Numbered from the stretch's first letter, positions 11,114-25,128 are shown. The stretch: 64,000 nt of DNA from Toxoplasma gondii ME49 (GCF_000006565.2 NC_031478.1:6162212-6226211); one strand, 5' to 3'. Numbers and translations: made by a program. The notes: generated from the letters alone by a model not told the origin.

Positions 11114-13814
11114 AATGTTGAGTGTGTATCGAGAGTGCCTCTCATGTTGTGGCCCATGTCAGAGTCGCCGTGCCTCTTGTGCATCCACTTATGCATAGTT
11201 TCTTCGATTTCCTCTTGTCCGTTGTGTATGGTTGCGTCGCAACTTGACTTCTTCCGGACTAAAGAGCAGGAAGGCAGTGAAATTATTAAACTCCCGTTGT
11301 AGCGAAGGGGCGCTGCGGCTCGCCTTTTAGAAACAACAGATTTCTGGCTCCTCGCAGCACGTTCGGTGGGATTGTACTCGTGCCAGTTTGACTTGGCGTC
11401 TGCCGTCTCCCGTCGCTTTTGCAGTGGTACGAGGACTTCCTCTGCTCACACTGCCTCTTTTGAGATACCAGGTCACGCAATGCGTGGCTTGAGCCGGTTG
11501 CCGGACAGTGAAGTAGTTTCTTCAACTGCACTGCTACCACCAGAAAACGCAGTCCGTAGTGACTTACCCACTCTAGCATCCCAGAGGGACCTGTCAGCTC
11601 ACATACGACATGGAACACTGTCGACGTCTTCTAGGCTTCACAGAAGCACAGCCTCTCGGAGCCACCGATGGGATATCATCAAGCACCTAACATCTGGACG
11701 GGCTCCCATACGCGATTCGGCAGAGCTCACCAGAACAGGAATGACGAACTAAAGTAGCCCTTCCCTCCAGTGGAGAAATACAACCGACAGCTGCAGGCCC
11801 GGAGCTCGCATATCTGTCGGGGGTACAAATGAGAACTCAAAGAAGACACGAAGGCGATGGTGGAGCGAAATGGAATAGCCGACATTAATTGAAGCAAGAA
11901 CTCACCAGGTAAAGCCTCAACACAGAAAAAATATCTACGTGGAGGTGCCCAGTGGTCTCTCACCACCACATCAGTCACGAAGGAAAATCATTGCAACGAC
12001 AGAAGTATGGACACCGAGGAACGACGAGAGGGAAATCTCGAGATACGCCCCTTCTTCGTATTGGCCAGCGCATTATTCATTTTCTGTGTCGCTATTGTGC
12101 GCTCTTTTTTTTACGCAACCACCGTGAGTTGTATGACGGCAAAGGGATGAAGACAAAGTCACCGACATGGAACAAATGTGAAAACTCTGCTCAAGGTTAG
12201 ATACCGGTGGCGCTGCGGCATTCGTTTGTGCTCGTGTTCATCCTCACTGCTATATTTCTGTTTGGAAGCGAGCCTCGGCAGTCAAGAACTCCTCTGTTTA
12301 CACTGTATCTCCCACTTCCTCTCACCTCTGACAGAGAAAAGCCCCCCCCCCCTACGCCAACTGGAGGATGTGAAGTTCACAGACGCAATCGGCTACTATG
12401 GTCGGAAAATGAGGATTTTCACCGCGACTGGGTTGGCGCCTATTTGTGTTGTAGTTCAGAGAAGCGATTTTTGAGGAAATATGTTCAGGCGCTTGCAAAA
12501 CGAGCAACAGCTCTCGCGCTGTCTGCTGTGACCTTGCCGCGGACCAGGACCAACTGCAATTGATAAAGCCATTCGAATAGACACTGTCCAACTTTATACA
12601 CCTACTGTCGGGTCTTTCAGTTTCAAAGAAACTTCTTTTCCGGTCTAGTTTCTATCTTGTACCCAACAAATGGTTCCTGACCCTTTTCTTCGTCCCAAAG
12701 TATAAAGACAGTGGAGTGCTTTACGTTACATTGTTTGGAACTTTCACTTGCACAGATGCCCGAATTCAGAAAAGCTTTTTGCAAAGATCCATTTTTCCGC
12801 AAGTGCCTTAGATTAAGTAATCGAGCTACTAGAACACTGTTGAGGGTCCCTGAATGTCTGTGGCCAATAAACAAAGCCCCTATACGAGGGGAAAGGCCTC
12901 ACAGAGAGTGGTTGCTCACCTCCGGATGGAAGTGACAATTGCCTGTTTGGCTTGACATGATCTGTTCTATGAATTGCAACCGGACACCGGTCTCATAGTG
13001 GGAACATTGGCGATGCGATGTCAACAGGGGGGCCGGGAGTTTGAGGCTCCGTTCACGCAGGCATAGTTCCTAGTGTCCATCACCAGCCACATCCGGAGTC
13101 CATATACAACTACTAACTTCCTTTCTCTCAGACACTGGAGTCTCACAAAAACGCGTTTTCCACCAGTCATTTTGTCGATACTGCATGGCCCCGTCCTACC
13201 TCACGCCTTGCCACAAAGGAGGCTTCGACGGTCGTACATTTCTTCAGTCTGCTGCGACGTGTTTAGTACCTCAACCATGTAGTAAATTCACCCTCTTAAA
13301 CAGTTGAGGTATCCGTGAAAGGTCCCTTGAGAAAACAGAGGGTAGATGGTTGTTGTACTAAAGATCGAATACTGATTTTGTCCAATCAGCCGCAGTGTCT
13401 CTTTTCCATGCCAGTCACGTCAGCGGTCTAGCAGAGAGGGGAGGCCGGGTTTGCATGCTTCGGTTTATAGACGGGGCCGCTATTTTCTAAGCTGCATACT
13501 GCGGCCAGACGCGGACGCGTCGTTTCCGTTCCTCAGTCACTTTCCTTGATTGAACTGCTTTTCCTGCGGGCATCCCATGTCCTGATGGCATCCCGTTTTT
13601 ATCTATTCTGGGCCTGCAAGTAGCGTATTCCGTCGCGTGCACCGTTCCCTCGTTCCGTCTGCGCCCTGCGGCGAAAGTGTCCTGGCCGTTCTGGCCCGTT
13701 CTGGCCTCGGCCACCGAGTTTTTTTCTGCCGAACAGGCGGTTATTCTCAAGGTAATTTCTCCCAGGAGCACAGCTCCAGAATCTCAGGCAATTTCTTCCT
13801 CTGCCGGAGCCAGA
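11114..13814. other. Intergenic region, TAF2/bromodomain gene to small gene
   Basis: About 2.7 kb in which I could not join any frame into a supported gene. It should hold the 3' UTR of the upstream gene and the promoter and 5' UTR of the 80-residue protein gene. Open frames here are short, have no recognisable motifs and no convincing splice partners. No long AT microsatellite is present, in contrast with the introns. Confidence 0.6.
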
Positions 13815-14708
13815 ATGTCCCGCGCGGTCTACGCGAAGCTCTGGGCCAGCACGGCTCAATACACACAACGCAGACATTATGCGTGGTACCAGATCTGGTA
13901 AGTCGCAACCATAGTTTCATTTCCTATCAGGTAAATTCAGTTCTCGAAACGTCTTGATTGGGGCCCGCGCAGGTACCCACTTGCCGCTCTTCACCGCCAC
14001 TGGCGCCTGCATGCTGGCATGACGACTGAGAGTGCAAGCAAAATTTTGCTCACACGATTTCGTCCAGTGCGGAAGTAACAGTAAAGATGCCATAAATGCA
14101 CCCTTTCTGCCCACCTTACCGTTTGCGATTCCGGAAAAAAGGATGCTACTGCGGTTCTTTGGCGACATGCCCCCCTCCAAAGGTGTGTTCCGGCATGCCC
14201 CGTCTACGAGATTGATTGAAGTCGTGATACCTTGAGTCTGAGTAGCGAGTGATAGGAGGGGGCGGATCCTGTGCAGAAGGCAGAAACGTTGAGGATCAAT
14301 TGAGTGAAGTAGAAGCAGTTGTGGACTGCCCGATCTAGTAAATCGGACGTGGTAGAAGACGTGACAGCATTTGCCTATCAGACGCTATGATGCGTATACC
14401 ACCTCACAATTTACGTCGCATGCGTGTACACTATGTGAGTGTGCCGGGTGCAAGGATTTCTTGTGGTTTCTGTTGCAATTTTCTCGTTGACGGTTTCGCG
14501 CTGCAAATGGGGGTCTGTGTTGGTTCCGTTGCTCTGTTGTTTTCGCAGGTCGCGCGTGATTCCCTGGTCCGTGCCTTGGGGCATCTTCGCGATGTGGATG
14601 GTGTTCCCCGCCATGCCAGTTGAGTATCGTCAGGCGCTGACTTTCGGCATTTGGCAAAAACCGAACATTGGCACTCACGGACCGGATCCTGCCGACGCTA
14701 AGAAATAG
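13815..14708 (+). CDS. Small single-span membrane protein, possibly a mitochondrial respiratory-complex subunit
   Basis: Two exons, 13815-13897 and 14549-14708, join in phase 2 (donor GTAAGT, acceptor TTTTCGCAG) to give 80 residues. The N-terminal third is basic and aromatic (MSRAVYAKLW, QRRHYAWYQIW). One hydrophobic segment follows (about residues 31-50, from VIPWSVPWGIF to the FPAM stretch). The tail is short and polar and ends in DPADAKK. This build, with a basic aromatic N-terminus and one span, resembles accessory subunits of mitochondrial inner-membrane complexes. From memory, a coccidian-specific bc1-complex subunit has been assigned to this chromosomal neighbourhood; I cannot verify that here, so no symbol is given. 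An in-frame ATG lies further upstream (near 13677), but the start at 13815 gives the compact protein expected. The exon join is convincing; the function is inference. Confidence 0.65.
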
Positions 14709-17413
14709 ACAGTGACCGAGAGCATTTCATTGGGAAGTACGGCTCAACAACACGGTCGCCAAACTCGCAGTTCCGAGAGGTACTGTGGCTGTCTCGCCGA
14801 CCGATAGCGGAACGCGCATTTGATTTGTCCGGCGCGCCGCTGGCCCTCTTCTGGACACCTGCAGGGTATAACCCCGGTGGACGCTAAACGCCGGATACAG
14901 AAACCAGTGAGGTATGGGAGTCAGGATAGAAACTTCTCGGGGGCTTGGTCTCGCCAACTGCCCTGGAAGTCCTACCCCCGCAAACACCTCAGCCTACTGA
15001 CGGTGGGTTGCTGATGTATCTTTGGGTTTCTCGTATACACGTGCTTTTTCGGAGCTCGCGAGACGCACAGATCTGTGCACACATTACATTCTGTGGAACA
15101 GCTCCGGGTTCCATCACCGAGATGGCCTACACATCTCGCGTGGATGTGCGCTTGCATGATCTAAATTCCTGTTGCGCTTCGCTTCTCTGTTCCGTAATCA
15201 AGGCTCAAAGCTGATTCACTCCTCTAACCAGGAAGCAAAGGACCTCTACGTTCATGCGTGATAAGTCCTGCCTGTCTCTTTCCCCTTCGGTGAGGGTGCA
15301 CCGGCGCCTTCACCACATTCCGACACTTGAGACGCAGAAACGTTTTCCTCCACTTAGTTTGTGGGGACATTTAACGCGTCTGCATGAAGCCAGAGTCTGT
15401 TATCAGAAGTCCTTAAGAGAACACAGACGCACCAGTCTTTCACAGATTGAGAAATTTCGTTTAGCTTCAGCGGAAACAGTCGCACTGTATTCCAGACGCC
15501 ACCCACCAGCTGAAGCCATGGGTCTGCTGCGACTCTACAACCCCGTTTTTGTGGCAGATATGTAGCGGTCCACAAAATAGTACTGTCTTACTGTGCTTGC
15601 CATGACCATCTTGAGTGCACTGAGTATAGTGGTATCCAATGTATATTTGAAAAACTAACCTGTGTATACACGCTATACAAATATCCTGAGGTCACTTGGG
15701 GTGGTTGTTCCACGCAGACGTTACTGTGAGCGGAACGGGGGAGCTCAGGACGGCTGCACGCCCAACAAGCTTGTGAGATCATTCTGGTAGTCTCATTTCT
15801 TCACTGCTGGCAGGCTTGGCCACGTGGTTGGAGCACGGAACAGCTACGGAGGTAGCGGATTATCGTGCTTGACCATTTTTCAGTCTGCAGAGGTGGAAGA
15901 GTGTGGATTATCTGAAACGTCTGTTCGAAGACACCCGAGGTCGGTTCCATGAGAATACAGTTTCTTCACGATATGTACTGTTTGATTGGTTGTATTCATA
16001 GCTACAATTACGTCGATCTTCTAAAGCCACGACCTCCTCTCGTGGGACACTGAAGAATTCCCCACTGGGCCGTTCGACGTCTGTGCCATGAAAGAGGCAA
16101 TGACACCTTCATCATTGAGGTGCACGAAACGCCACGGCAGCATACCTCGAGGGCACCACGGAACGCCCCCGTGTTGATGAGTCGTTCTTGTGCATGATAA
16201 CCTGAATTCTGGATGTGTAGGGCATCTCCGCAACGCCAGCTGAGAATAGGGATGCACGCCACGCTTCCTAATCGCGTCGTACATAAACAAATTTCAATTT
16301 ATGTGTCACTGAATCGTTGAATTCGCACCTTGCAGCTGCTCATTGGGCTGCTGCACTATGAACCTTCGAGATCCGGGAGCTTTTCGGCGCCTGTTCCTTT
16401 GTCAGGGCCGTATGCCAACCTTCTGACTCTCTCTGTTTTTTGTTTTGACGGCTTCACTTTCCCTCGCGAGGTAGGAGCAGGCGTTGCCGACTTAACACGA
16501 CGGACGGGGCTTCCAGGCTCTCGGGGGAGCTGGCTGAACGCCGCTGTCAGCACCTCTTGCGCATATTTCCGCGCCGGAAACCGAGCGCGAAAAACGACGT
16601 TAGACCCAATGTCAGCGAAGCGGCTTTGTGTGAATCAGAGCAAGGGAGTGGCCACAGCTACGCTTGTGGAGCCTTACCGTGTGACTCAACGTCGGAAAGG
16701 CATGCAAGTTGAATCTTCCGTTCAGCACCGCGTTACACGGACCTGCGTCAGCCTCGCGGGCTTAAGACAGCTTTGCCACGCCCGCCAGTGGACTGTACAC
16801 AAACCCCGTATGTATATCTCAGCAGAGCCGTTCCATTTGAGTTTCAGGTCCATCTAGAAATGGCCGAGTTTGGTGTCAGAGCTGTGGCGCTCGGTCCGTT
16901 TCTCCAGTTTTTTCCTGCCCCTTTTCTAGTCGCTTTTTCTCGGATTGTGGCACTCGCCTGCTGTCCAGCGACACCACCCTCGACGCCCGGCTAGTCGTTT
17001 TCGCAGCGAACTGGTGAGGTAAACGAGTTGTCATTCACGAACTCTGCTGTCTAGCTGCAAGTTCTTTCGCAGGTGTCTCAGCAGTCAACGGTGCACTGAA
17101 GCGGTTTGCTTGCACGGCTGTTTCGCAGGCTCAGCACACGAGCTCGCGGTCTGAGGTCCGAAGAGGTGTGCACGGTTGAAATCCTCGAACAAGAGCTTCG
17201 ACTTCTTTCTACCCTTCCCTCCGCAGTGCATATTTCTGTGACAGGAAACGGCGGGGAAAAAGTCCCGGGTTTCGCTTCAAGGCTGCAATTTTTCGTCCAG
17301 CTGAGCACCTATGCCACGCGCGAGCACGCCCAAGGCCCAGACGCACTGCTCATAGGTGTCAACGGAGAGGCGAGAATTCCCCCTCACTGATTTCTCATTT
17401 TCCACAGGTCAAT
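14709..17413. other. Intergenic region and probable 5' UTR of the glucan water dikinase gene
   Basis: About 2.7 kb without a gene I can support. It ends in a clear splice acceptor (TTCCACAG, AG at 17406-17407) six bases before the chosen GWD start, which suggests a 5' UTR intron. Open frames at 16330-16857 and 17106-17390 show no family similarity, and the second cannot be joined to the GWD frame at its obvious donor. One TGAGACG (15328-15334) matches the WGAGACG element known from T. gondii promoters, but a single copy can be chance. Confidence 0.5.
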
Positions 17414-20400
17414 ATGGCACAGAAAGGCCACACGGACGCAGAGGCTCCCGACGTCAGGCAAGCCTTCGCGCCTCTTCGCGCACAAGCCGAGGAGACTGCA
17501 GTCACGTTCTCCTTGGAAGGCAACCGCCAACTGAAGTGCATTCTCCGGAAAATGCCTCAAAATGCCAACAACCAGAAAACTGTGGAAATCATCTTCGCCT
17601 TTCAAGGGCCCGTCTTCGCCCAACACGAACAAAAGCAACTGTTCATGCACTGGTAGGCCGATATATGTTCATATATCTAGATCGATATGCATATCTGTGT
17701 ATCTCTCTATCTATGCATACGTATATATATGCATTTCTGTGTCTGTATGTATCAGGTAGTAACCATACACACGATGCGTATAGTGGTGAGCTTTTTTTGA
17801 GTTCTGCTATAAGCTTGGGTGTGTGGTGAAACTGGGGGGGAGGGGGGCGTAGCTCGTTGGCAGTGTGATTGATTCTGGTTTCCTTCGCCACACGAGAGGC
17901 GCGCCCTTGTCGTGAGAGGGGCGTTGCGTTTCTCTCCTACGTTAACACATGCTGCTGTGAAGACTTCATCCGATTGTATGCGTGATACGCGGTGTATGTA
18001 CAGCTGGTGAATCACTGTGCGCATGTCAGTACGGGTCCGAGTGGCTCGTAGACCCGATTTGTTCGCTGGAGCTAGACTCGTCGTTAAACAATGTAAAATA
18101 GTGTCCATAGGGTTGTATAAACTGTCCTTTTCTGGAGAGTTTAGAATCTGAGACTTGGACTCCTTGTTTGGATCTTGAAGCTCTTTGTTTGCCGGATCCA
18201 AGTTCTGCTGTGCCTGTCTTGTGCATTTCACGCACCTGGAGGAATGAGCAGCTGCTTTGTGGGTCGATGCCCTGGCGAGGTGCATGCGGATGCGTCGGTT
18301 GTTTCAGGGGCGTGGGCAACCACGGTCACGAGTGGAAAGGCTTGTCAGAAGAACTGCAGAAGTCGCTTCACTCTACATCTGAAACGACGTTCCCCTGGGG
18401 AGCAGCCGAAACCGCCTTCCCGTCCCCGAGTTCGTCGCCGCCGCCAGTGGTCACACTCTCCTTCCCAGAGGCCCAGGCGCCTGCCTTCATCAGCTTTCTG
18501 TTTCGCACGCAATTTCACGAGTGGATCCGGCAACAAGGCGGCGGCAACCTCGTGTTGCCTGTGCACCAACTTCTTCAGGAGAACGAGCAGCAGACGGCCT
18601 TCCTCGACACTATCATCGCCGTGAAAACTGACGCCGTACACGAGAAAGATGCCTCCAGGCCCTTGCTCCCAGAAGACATCCAGTAAGTCTGCTCTCATCC
18701 CGACAGATACACAGTCATGCCTCTTTCTAAAGAGCTGAACCTAAATGCAAACACGTGTACACTTTTATGTGTGTAAAAAAGTGCTCATGATTTGTCCCGT
18801 ATGTGCATCCATGGGAACTAAACGAACTTTGCCAATGACTACAGCTTCCAAGGAGACATGACCAGTAGGATAGTGACATCCAGCCGTCGTTTCGACTTTT
18901 TGAGGGCAGTGTGGGTCTAGGGGGCTTGTTTCTCATTCATGCCGGCGCAGCATCCCTCTTCACTACGCAGATCGATGCGCATGCATGGAAAGTGTGTCTC
19001 TATGGCTTCCTCTATCAGATACTGGAAGGTGCCACTAGGATCCGGGGTGGACATACAGCTGGTGGCCCTGACGTACCACAACGCGATGGCGGCGGCTCTC
19101 GAGATTTTCTCGGACTCGCCTGCAGCACTCACGCTCTATTGGAGCGGTGCATGCAGTCCGCATGACTCTTGGCAAGCGCCTTCTCCCAACAGTCTCTTAG
19201 GGCAGCCGGGCGTCGGCTGTCAAGAGGAGTCGAGCAACGTTCCGTACGGGGACGCCGGCGCGCCCGCCCCTCCCGCCGCTCGGGACGGCGTAGATCCGGA
19301 GCGCGAGAAAGCTCGCAGAGAAAAGGAGAAGCTCGACGCGCAGAGAATTGCATGCACCTTTGGAGGATTCGCCAGCTATCCCCAAGACGACAAAGCGTAC
19401 TGGACTCAATTCGAGGTACTCCTCAAAGCGTTTCTACATTCAGCGCTCATCAATCTCAACTCTCTAGACACTGTTCACTCCCCACCGTTGATACAACTCC
19501 TATATATATATATATACATATGTGTATGTACGTATATATATATACATATATGCTTATATACATGAGTTTATATGTATGTATATATACTCGGTCGAATGGT
19601 TCTGTGGGTGTAGGGGTGTGTTTCGTTTTTAGATCCTACAGAAACGGAGGGGTGCAGCGGAGGTCTTGTGCTCCTTTTTTGGCGCTGTTGACTGTCTCGG
19701 CATCCCGATCTCCACGGAAGTGCTTGCTATCTGGTCCTCTGTCTGCGCCTTCTTCAGTTTCTCTCGATCCCAGGCTCTCAGGTGTCTTTACAGCGCGTAG
19801 CCGTGGTGATTGCCGGACAGGCGGTGCCAAAGGGAATCGTTTTTCTCGTCCGAGAAGTGAAAGCCGATCGCTGGTTCCGGGCCCCTGGGTCTGGGAACTT
19901 TTTCGTCTCTTTGCCGACTCACAAATATTGGACAGTTCTAAGAGCTGAAGAAGAGAAACGAAGGAAGGCCGAACAGGAAAGGCAGGAGCGACTTGCGAAG
20001 CAGATGGCAGATACATTCCACGAAGCCGTCAAACTCTTCGAGGAAGGAAAACCTGAACGGTGCGACATCTTGTCAGATCGCGTGATCTCGTTCTGGTAGT
20101 TCGTTCCGCATATGTGTCTATACAAGCATATTCATACATACATATACATAGGTATACGCGGATACATTTGAATGATTTGCGTGAGGCGTTTTTTGAACTC
20201 TGTGTTTCAGCGTTGACGGTCCTTTGGTCTCCTTGTGCTGTTTCGCTCTTCTGTGTTGTAGGGCTTGTTCGCCATTCCTTCGTTTCGCTGCTTTCCGTGC
20301 TCGCCTGCGATGACGTGACCATGCGTTTTCGGACTTTTCTGTTCTTCTCAGTCGCGGCCCTTGTGTTCCAGTTCAGCTTGCATGTTTGCGTGCGTGTCTC

Positions 20401-20994
20401 GCTATGGTGTTGCGCATGGACCTTTCGAGAAGATGGTCTCTGTGTCTTCAGAGAGCAGCGAGGGACGCTGTCGTACCGCTGCGTGACTCTGCCTGAGGGC
20501 GTCGGCTTTCTGGATGCGTATGTCTACCCGAACGACGCGATAACTGAGGTGTACGTACACTTCACAGTCTGCACGCGAGTGCCCTGTGTGCTGCACTGGG
20601 GGCTGCTGGACATCATGGGGACGGCGCAGACGCAGACGGAGAGCAGGTGGGAGACGTGGAAGAAGGAAGGCCTGAGTCAGGAGGAGTTGGAGAAAAAGAG
20701 AGAAGAAGAAATCCGGAAACGGATGGCGTTTCGCGGAGCTCCTTCGCAGTGGATTTGTCCGCCGCCAGAGATGCGCCCGCCAGGAACAGTTCTTGTAGAC
20801 CCTGTCAGGTAACCCCCGCATGCACTGGAAACGGCCGCTACAGTGACCAAGAAGCCCACACATTTCGCGCTCCACTTCTCCTCTCTTTCTTCCTGTCTGT
20901 CGATCTCTCCTTCCTTCACATACCAGCTTCTCCCTCTTCTCTCTCTCTCTGGACAAATCAATACACACACACATGTATATCCATTTGCATTCGC

Positions 20995-21026
<32 letters not shown>

Positions 21027-24000
21027 ATGTTTTGTATTCGTTTTAGAAGGACCTGCCTCCTGGTCGATATACGTCTAGCCGCTTCTGGGGGACGGTGTGT
21101 GTTTATGGATTTTCGATTTGTCGAGCGCCTGCGTATTGGGTGAGTTTTCCTGTCTCTTGTTCTCCACCTGCACCGTGCGCAGGCGATTGAAAGAGACACC
21201 ATCAGTCGAAATGAGGCAGTGTGCAGAGCGTCCTGTCGTCGTTTCGTTTGTGTGTCGAGAGCCGCGCCTGGATACCGCGCCTTGGCTTCTCTGTGGCCAC
21301 CCTGTTTTCGCCGTTTTCAGAGCTGTCCAGACGCCGTTCGAAGAGGCGAAGGCGCAGCGTGCAGGCCTGGCGGCGGGGAACGCAGGCCTTCAACTGCTGC
21401 AGCAACTCACCATTCGAGTGCCTGCGCACAAATGTCCTCGCATCAACGAAGAAGACCCTGGAGTCGACACTCTGTTCGACGGAATTGCGTGCTGCCTCAA
21501 GGAGGTGAATGGACATCGCTGGTTCCGGAGCAACGACGGCAGAGACATTCAGGTGCGAAACGGATGGGGGGAACGGAGAAGCCGAGAGACGCAGAGACAG
21601 GCGGGCAAGCCGCAGAGAAGAGGGAGAAAGAGTTCGAGAGAAAGAGGAACTGCTGTGAAAGGGGGGAGCTTCTGAAGAGTGCAGAGGGGCATCGAGGGCT
21701 GTATGAGGAGAAAGAAGAGGCGGCGGCAATGCGAGAGGCCGACCGGGAAGGCGCGACATTTAGACGGGACACCCAAGAGCAAATCGTGACTGCTTCACAG
21801 CTTGTATACAAAGGGTGGCGTTTCAGTTGGTCGTGAAAATAGAACTTGGCTTGGCAACCAGAGTCCGCAAATGGAAGTTGGAAATAGCATGACTCGCAAG
21901 AGAGACACCACTGGTCCAGACGAATCAGAGTTGAGGAATGGGAATCGACGGTGTGTGCGCGCAAGAAAGCCGCAACAGAACGGAACCGATTGGGGAGAGG
22001 GGACCGGAAGCACCAGACAGGAGCTACCGAAGAGGGTCGAGGTGGAAGACACCGAGAAAAGGCGAGGGAGAAGAGATCATAGGCAGAAGAAGAGTCAAAC
22101 AACAGAAACGAAACATAAGAGAAGAGCTACGAGAATCGAACGCGAGTAGAACGAAGCGCAGTTGAGGCAGAAGATCTCCGTGACATCACTCTCTCCCCAA
22201 GAGATACTTTTCCTCATTTCCCCTTTACATCTTTTTTTCGTCTCTCTGTCACTCTTCTTCTCTTCCGTCTCTCTCTTTTCTTCTCTCTCTTTTCTTCTCT
22301 CTCTTTTCTTCTCTCTCTTTTCTTCTCTGTCTCTCTCTTCTGCTGTCGCTACTCTTCTTGTCACCTCTCTCTGTCTCTTTCGCTCACTTCTTTTGTTCCC
22401 TCCTCGTCCCTCATCTCGCTCTCTCGGTTCGCATCTCTCGTTCTCTCTCTTCCTCTCTCTGTGCCTGGGGCAGATCCGTTTGGTCGAGTTCGGGGCATCC
22501 GTGTACAAGGGACTGAATGCGGAGATGGTCGAGAAGATCGTGGAGGCCGAAGTGGAGTGGCAACACATGACGTTGATGCATCGCTACAACTTGATGCATT
22601 CCTTCCTCGACGGCTTCGCCAGCAAACACGGGGCGTCTGTGCAGGGGAACGCGAGCTTCCAACGGCGGGAGGCGCTGCTCGCTGACCTGGCGCGCGACTG
22701 GACGGATTGTCACTTCCATTCGCCTGAGCTGCTGCTCCCGATGACCTTCTCGCCTCCACCACTGCCCGAGTTCTCTCCCCGTCTCGAGGACTTTCTTTCT
22801 CTCGGCGCCGCCGTCGTCGAGGAGGAGCGGGACTTCTGGGCATGGTTCTACGTCTGGGGGAGATTCGCCTTTCTCGGACTCCTGGACTGGCAAAGAAACT
22901 ACAACACAAAACCGAGAGAACTCGCCTCTGCGAGCGAACAGCTTACCTTCGCCACTGCGCGCGCCTGGCGGAAGTACACCGAGTACAGGCCGTTGATTCG
23001 GGATTGTCTGAGCACGATGGGACGCGGCGGCGCGCAGGGGCAGGCGATCCGAGACCGGATTCTCGACATCATGCACAAACACAAGATCCCTGAAAGTACG
23101 GGGAACTTCTACGAACAGTGGCATCAGAAGCTGCACAACAATACCACCCCAGACGACGTCGGCATATGCGAGGTAAGGAAATACTGAGAGAGAAAACGCA
23201 CAGCGAAGGTGCGTCGCGACGCGAAGAGAGTGAGAAAACGGGAGGATCGAGTGAATATGTCCAAACACTGGGGAGGAGGACTTCCATAGCTGCGGCAGGG
23301 TACGCTTCTAGCTTTCTCGGAAAATATTCCAAGGGCGAATACAGGACCTGCATATACATCTGTTTATATATATATATATATAGATATATATAGGTAGATA
23401 GATACAGATATATATATTGTCTATTCTCTGCTTGGTGCGTGCATAGAACATTACGTGAAATTGTATAGTGTTTTCGAGCTTGAACTATCTGTATGGATTT
23501 ACAGCTGCGTGTATGTTTCCCTGTAGTGCTTCTGCATCTTTGTGGAGTGTCGGTTTTCGCTTCTGGGTGAGATGCTTTGAGCTTTTTTTTTCGTTTTTCG
23601 TCGCACATTTCGCAGGCCGTCATCGGCTTTCTGGAGAGCAACGGGGACCTGAAGACGTACTGGCGCATCCTGGGGGAGCACAACATATCTCGAGAGCGCC
23701 TGGCGAGCTACGAAAGAAAAATCACTTGCGAACCGTACATGGTGCACACCAACATTGGAGATTTAGTGAACGACTTCCGCTCCTACCTTTCTATCCTCAA
23801 AGACGTCCACGACGCCCTCGACATCAAGGTGAAGAGGCAGTCGAAATCGGGAAGCTGGATCCCGCAGGAACCTCTGCATGCATACACGCTTTGTTGAGAG
23901 ATTTCCGCTCATGCCAGCAATCCGAGACTGCGAAAACCATCCTGCGCTTGAAACCTCTCGTCGACCGCTTTGTCTCTATAGCTCTGTCTTCGCCTGTGTC

Positions 24001-25040
24001 TTTCTCTAAATCCCTCTTTCTCTTCAGGTCTATGTGTCATCATACATGCGTCTACGTGTATCTCTCTACTTATTTTTTCCTCTCTGTCCGTTTTTACCTG
24101 CTTCTGCGACTCGCTTTCCCTACAGCAGTCTGTCTATAGATCCTTGCTTAGCAATGTCTTTATCAGTATCCATCTCTATCTCTCTCTGTCTCTATCTCTC
24201 TCTGTAAAGAGAGGAAGCCTGCTTAAGACTACCCGACGGTTCGCTACGCACGAAGGGGACAGTTCGAAGTCACAGTTAGACGTACATGCATTCACGAACA
24301 GTAAACGCGCCTGTGCATGTATTTCGAATCCAAGGTGAGGGACTGAGAGGCGCAGCTTTTTTGGAATGCATGGAAGGACCTCTCTCCCGTCTGTGTCCCT
24401 GCCGCTCTACAATTGATTTGTAGAGGAATTCCGTCTCCTTTTTCCATCTCCTTCGTTCTTCTGTTTGATGTCCTGCTTCTCCCCGCTTTTCCTGTTTTTC
24501 TCTCTCGTTCATCCACGGATTTCCACTCCTTCCTGGCGCTTCTCTTCGTTCGTTCTTCCCATTGCGTATGTGTTTCTCCTTCCATGTGCTCTGTCGTCTC
24601 CCTTTTTTCCTCCTTTTTCAGAAGGCGTTCGACTACGCCCGGCAGTACTTGCCTCACGACGCAGTTGGTCTCATCGAGCAGCTGGTCCAGGAGCTGGGGA
24701 CCCAGCGCCTGCAGCAGAAACCGATGAATGCGGAGGACGCCATGAGACGTTTCCAGACGCTCTCGGAGGCCAGAAAGAAAATCGTCTTCACGCTCAACCA
24801 AGATGGCGGTAAGACACGAGGTGCAAGACGGGACCTGCCTGTCCTGTCAATCCAACCAGGCGCCGCCAAGAAGTCCAGTGACTTGCATGAGGAGCCGCTC
24901 TGAGCACGCACACATGCCTCGAAAATCCGCGAAAGCCTCAGACTCAAACAGCTTGATACAGTGTCTATCTTTGCCACCCACTGCGTCTGAAGACATACAC
25001 AGGCACATACATATATATACATATATATACATATATATAC

Positions 25041-25073
<33 letters not shown>

Positions 25074-25096
25074 CATATATATATACATATATATAC

Positions 25097-25128
<32 letters not shown>

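Noticed and set aside
16330..16857. 175-codon open frame upstream of GWD, just after a TTGCAG acceptor-like site
   Set aside because: No similarity to the CBM45 region, and no phase-compatible donor was found to join it to the GWD start.
22411..23268. 285-codon minus-strand frame opposite GWD exon 7
   Set aside because: It is the shadow of a GC-rich conserved exon; the plus strand encodes the unmistakable dikinase core.
24300..24340. TTCGAATCC resembling a tRNA T-loop
   Set aside because: No acceptor stem, D-loop or anticodon arm can be drawn around it.
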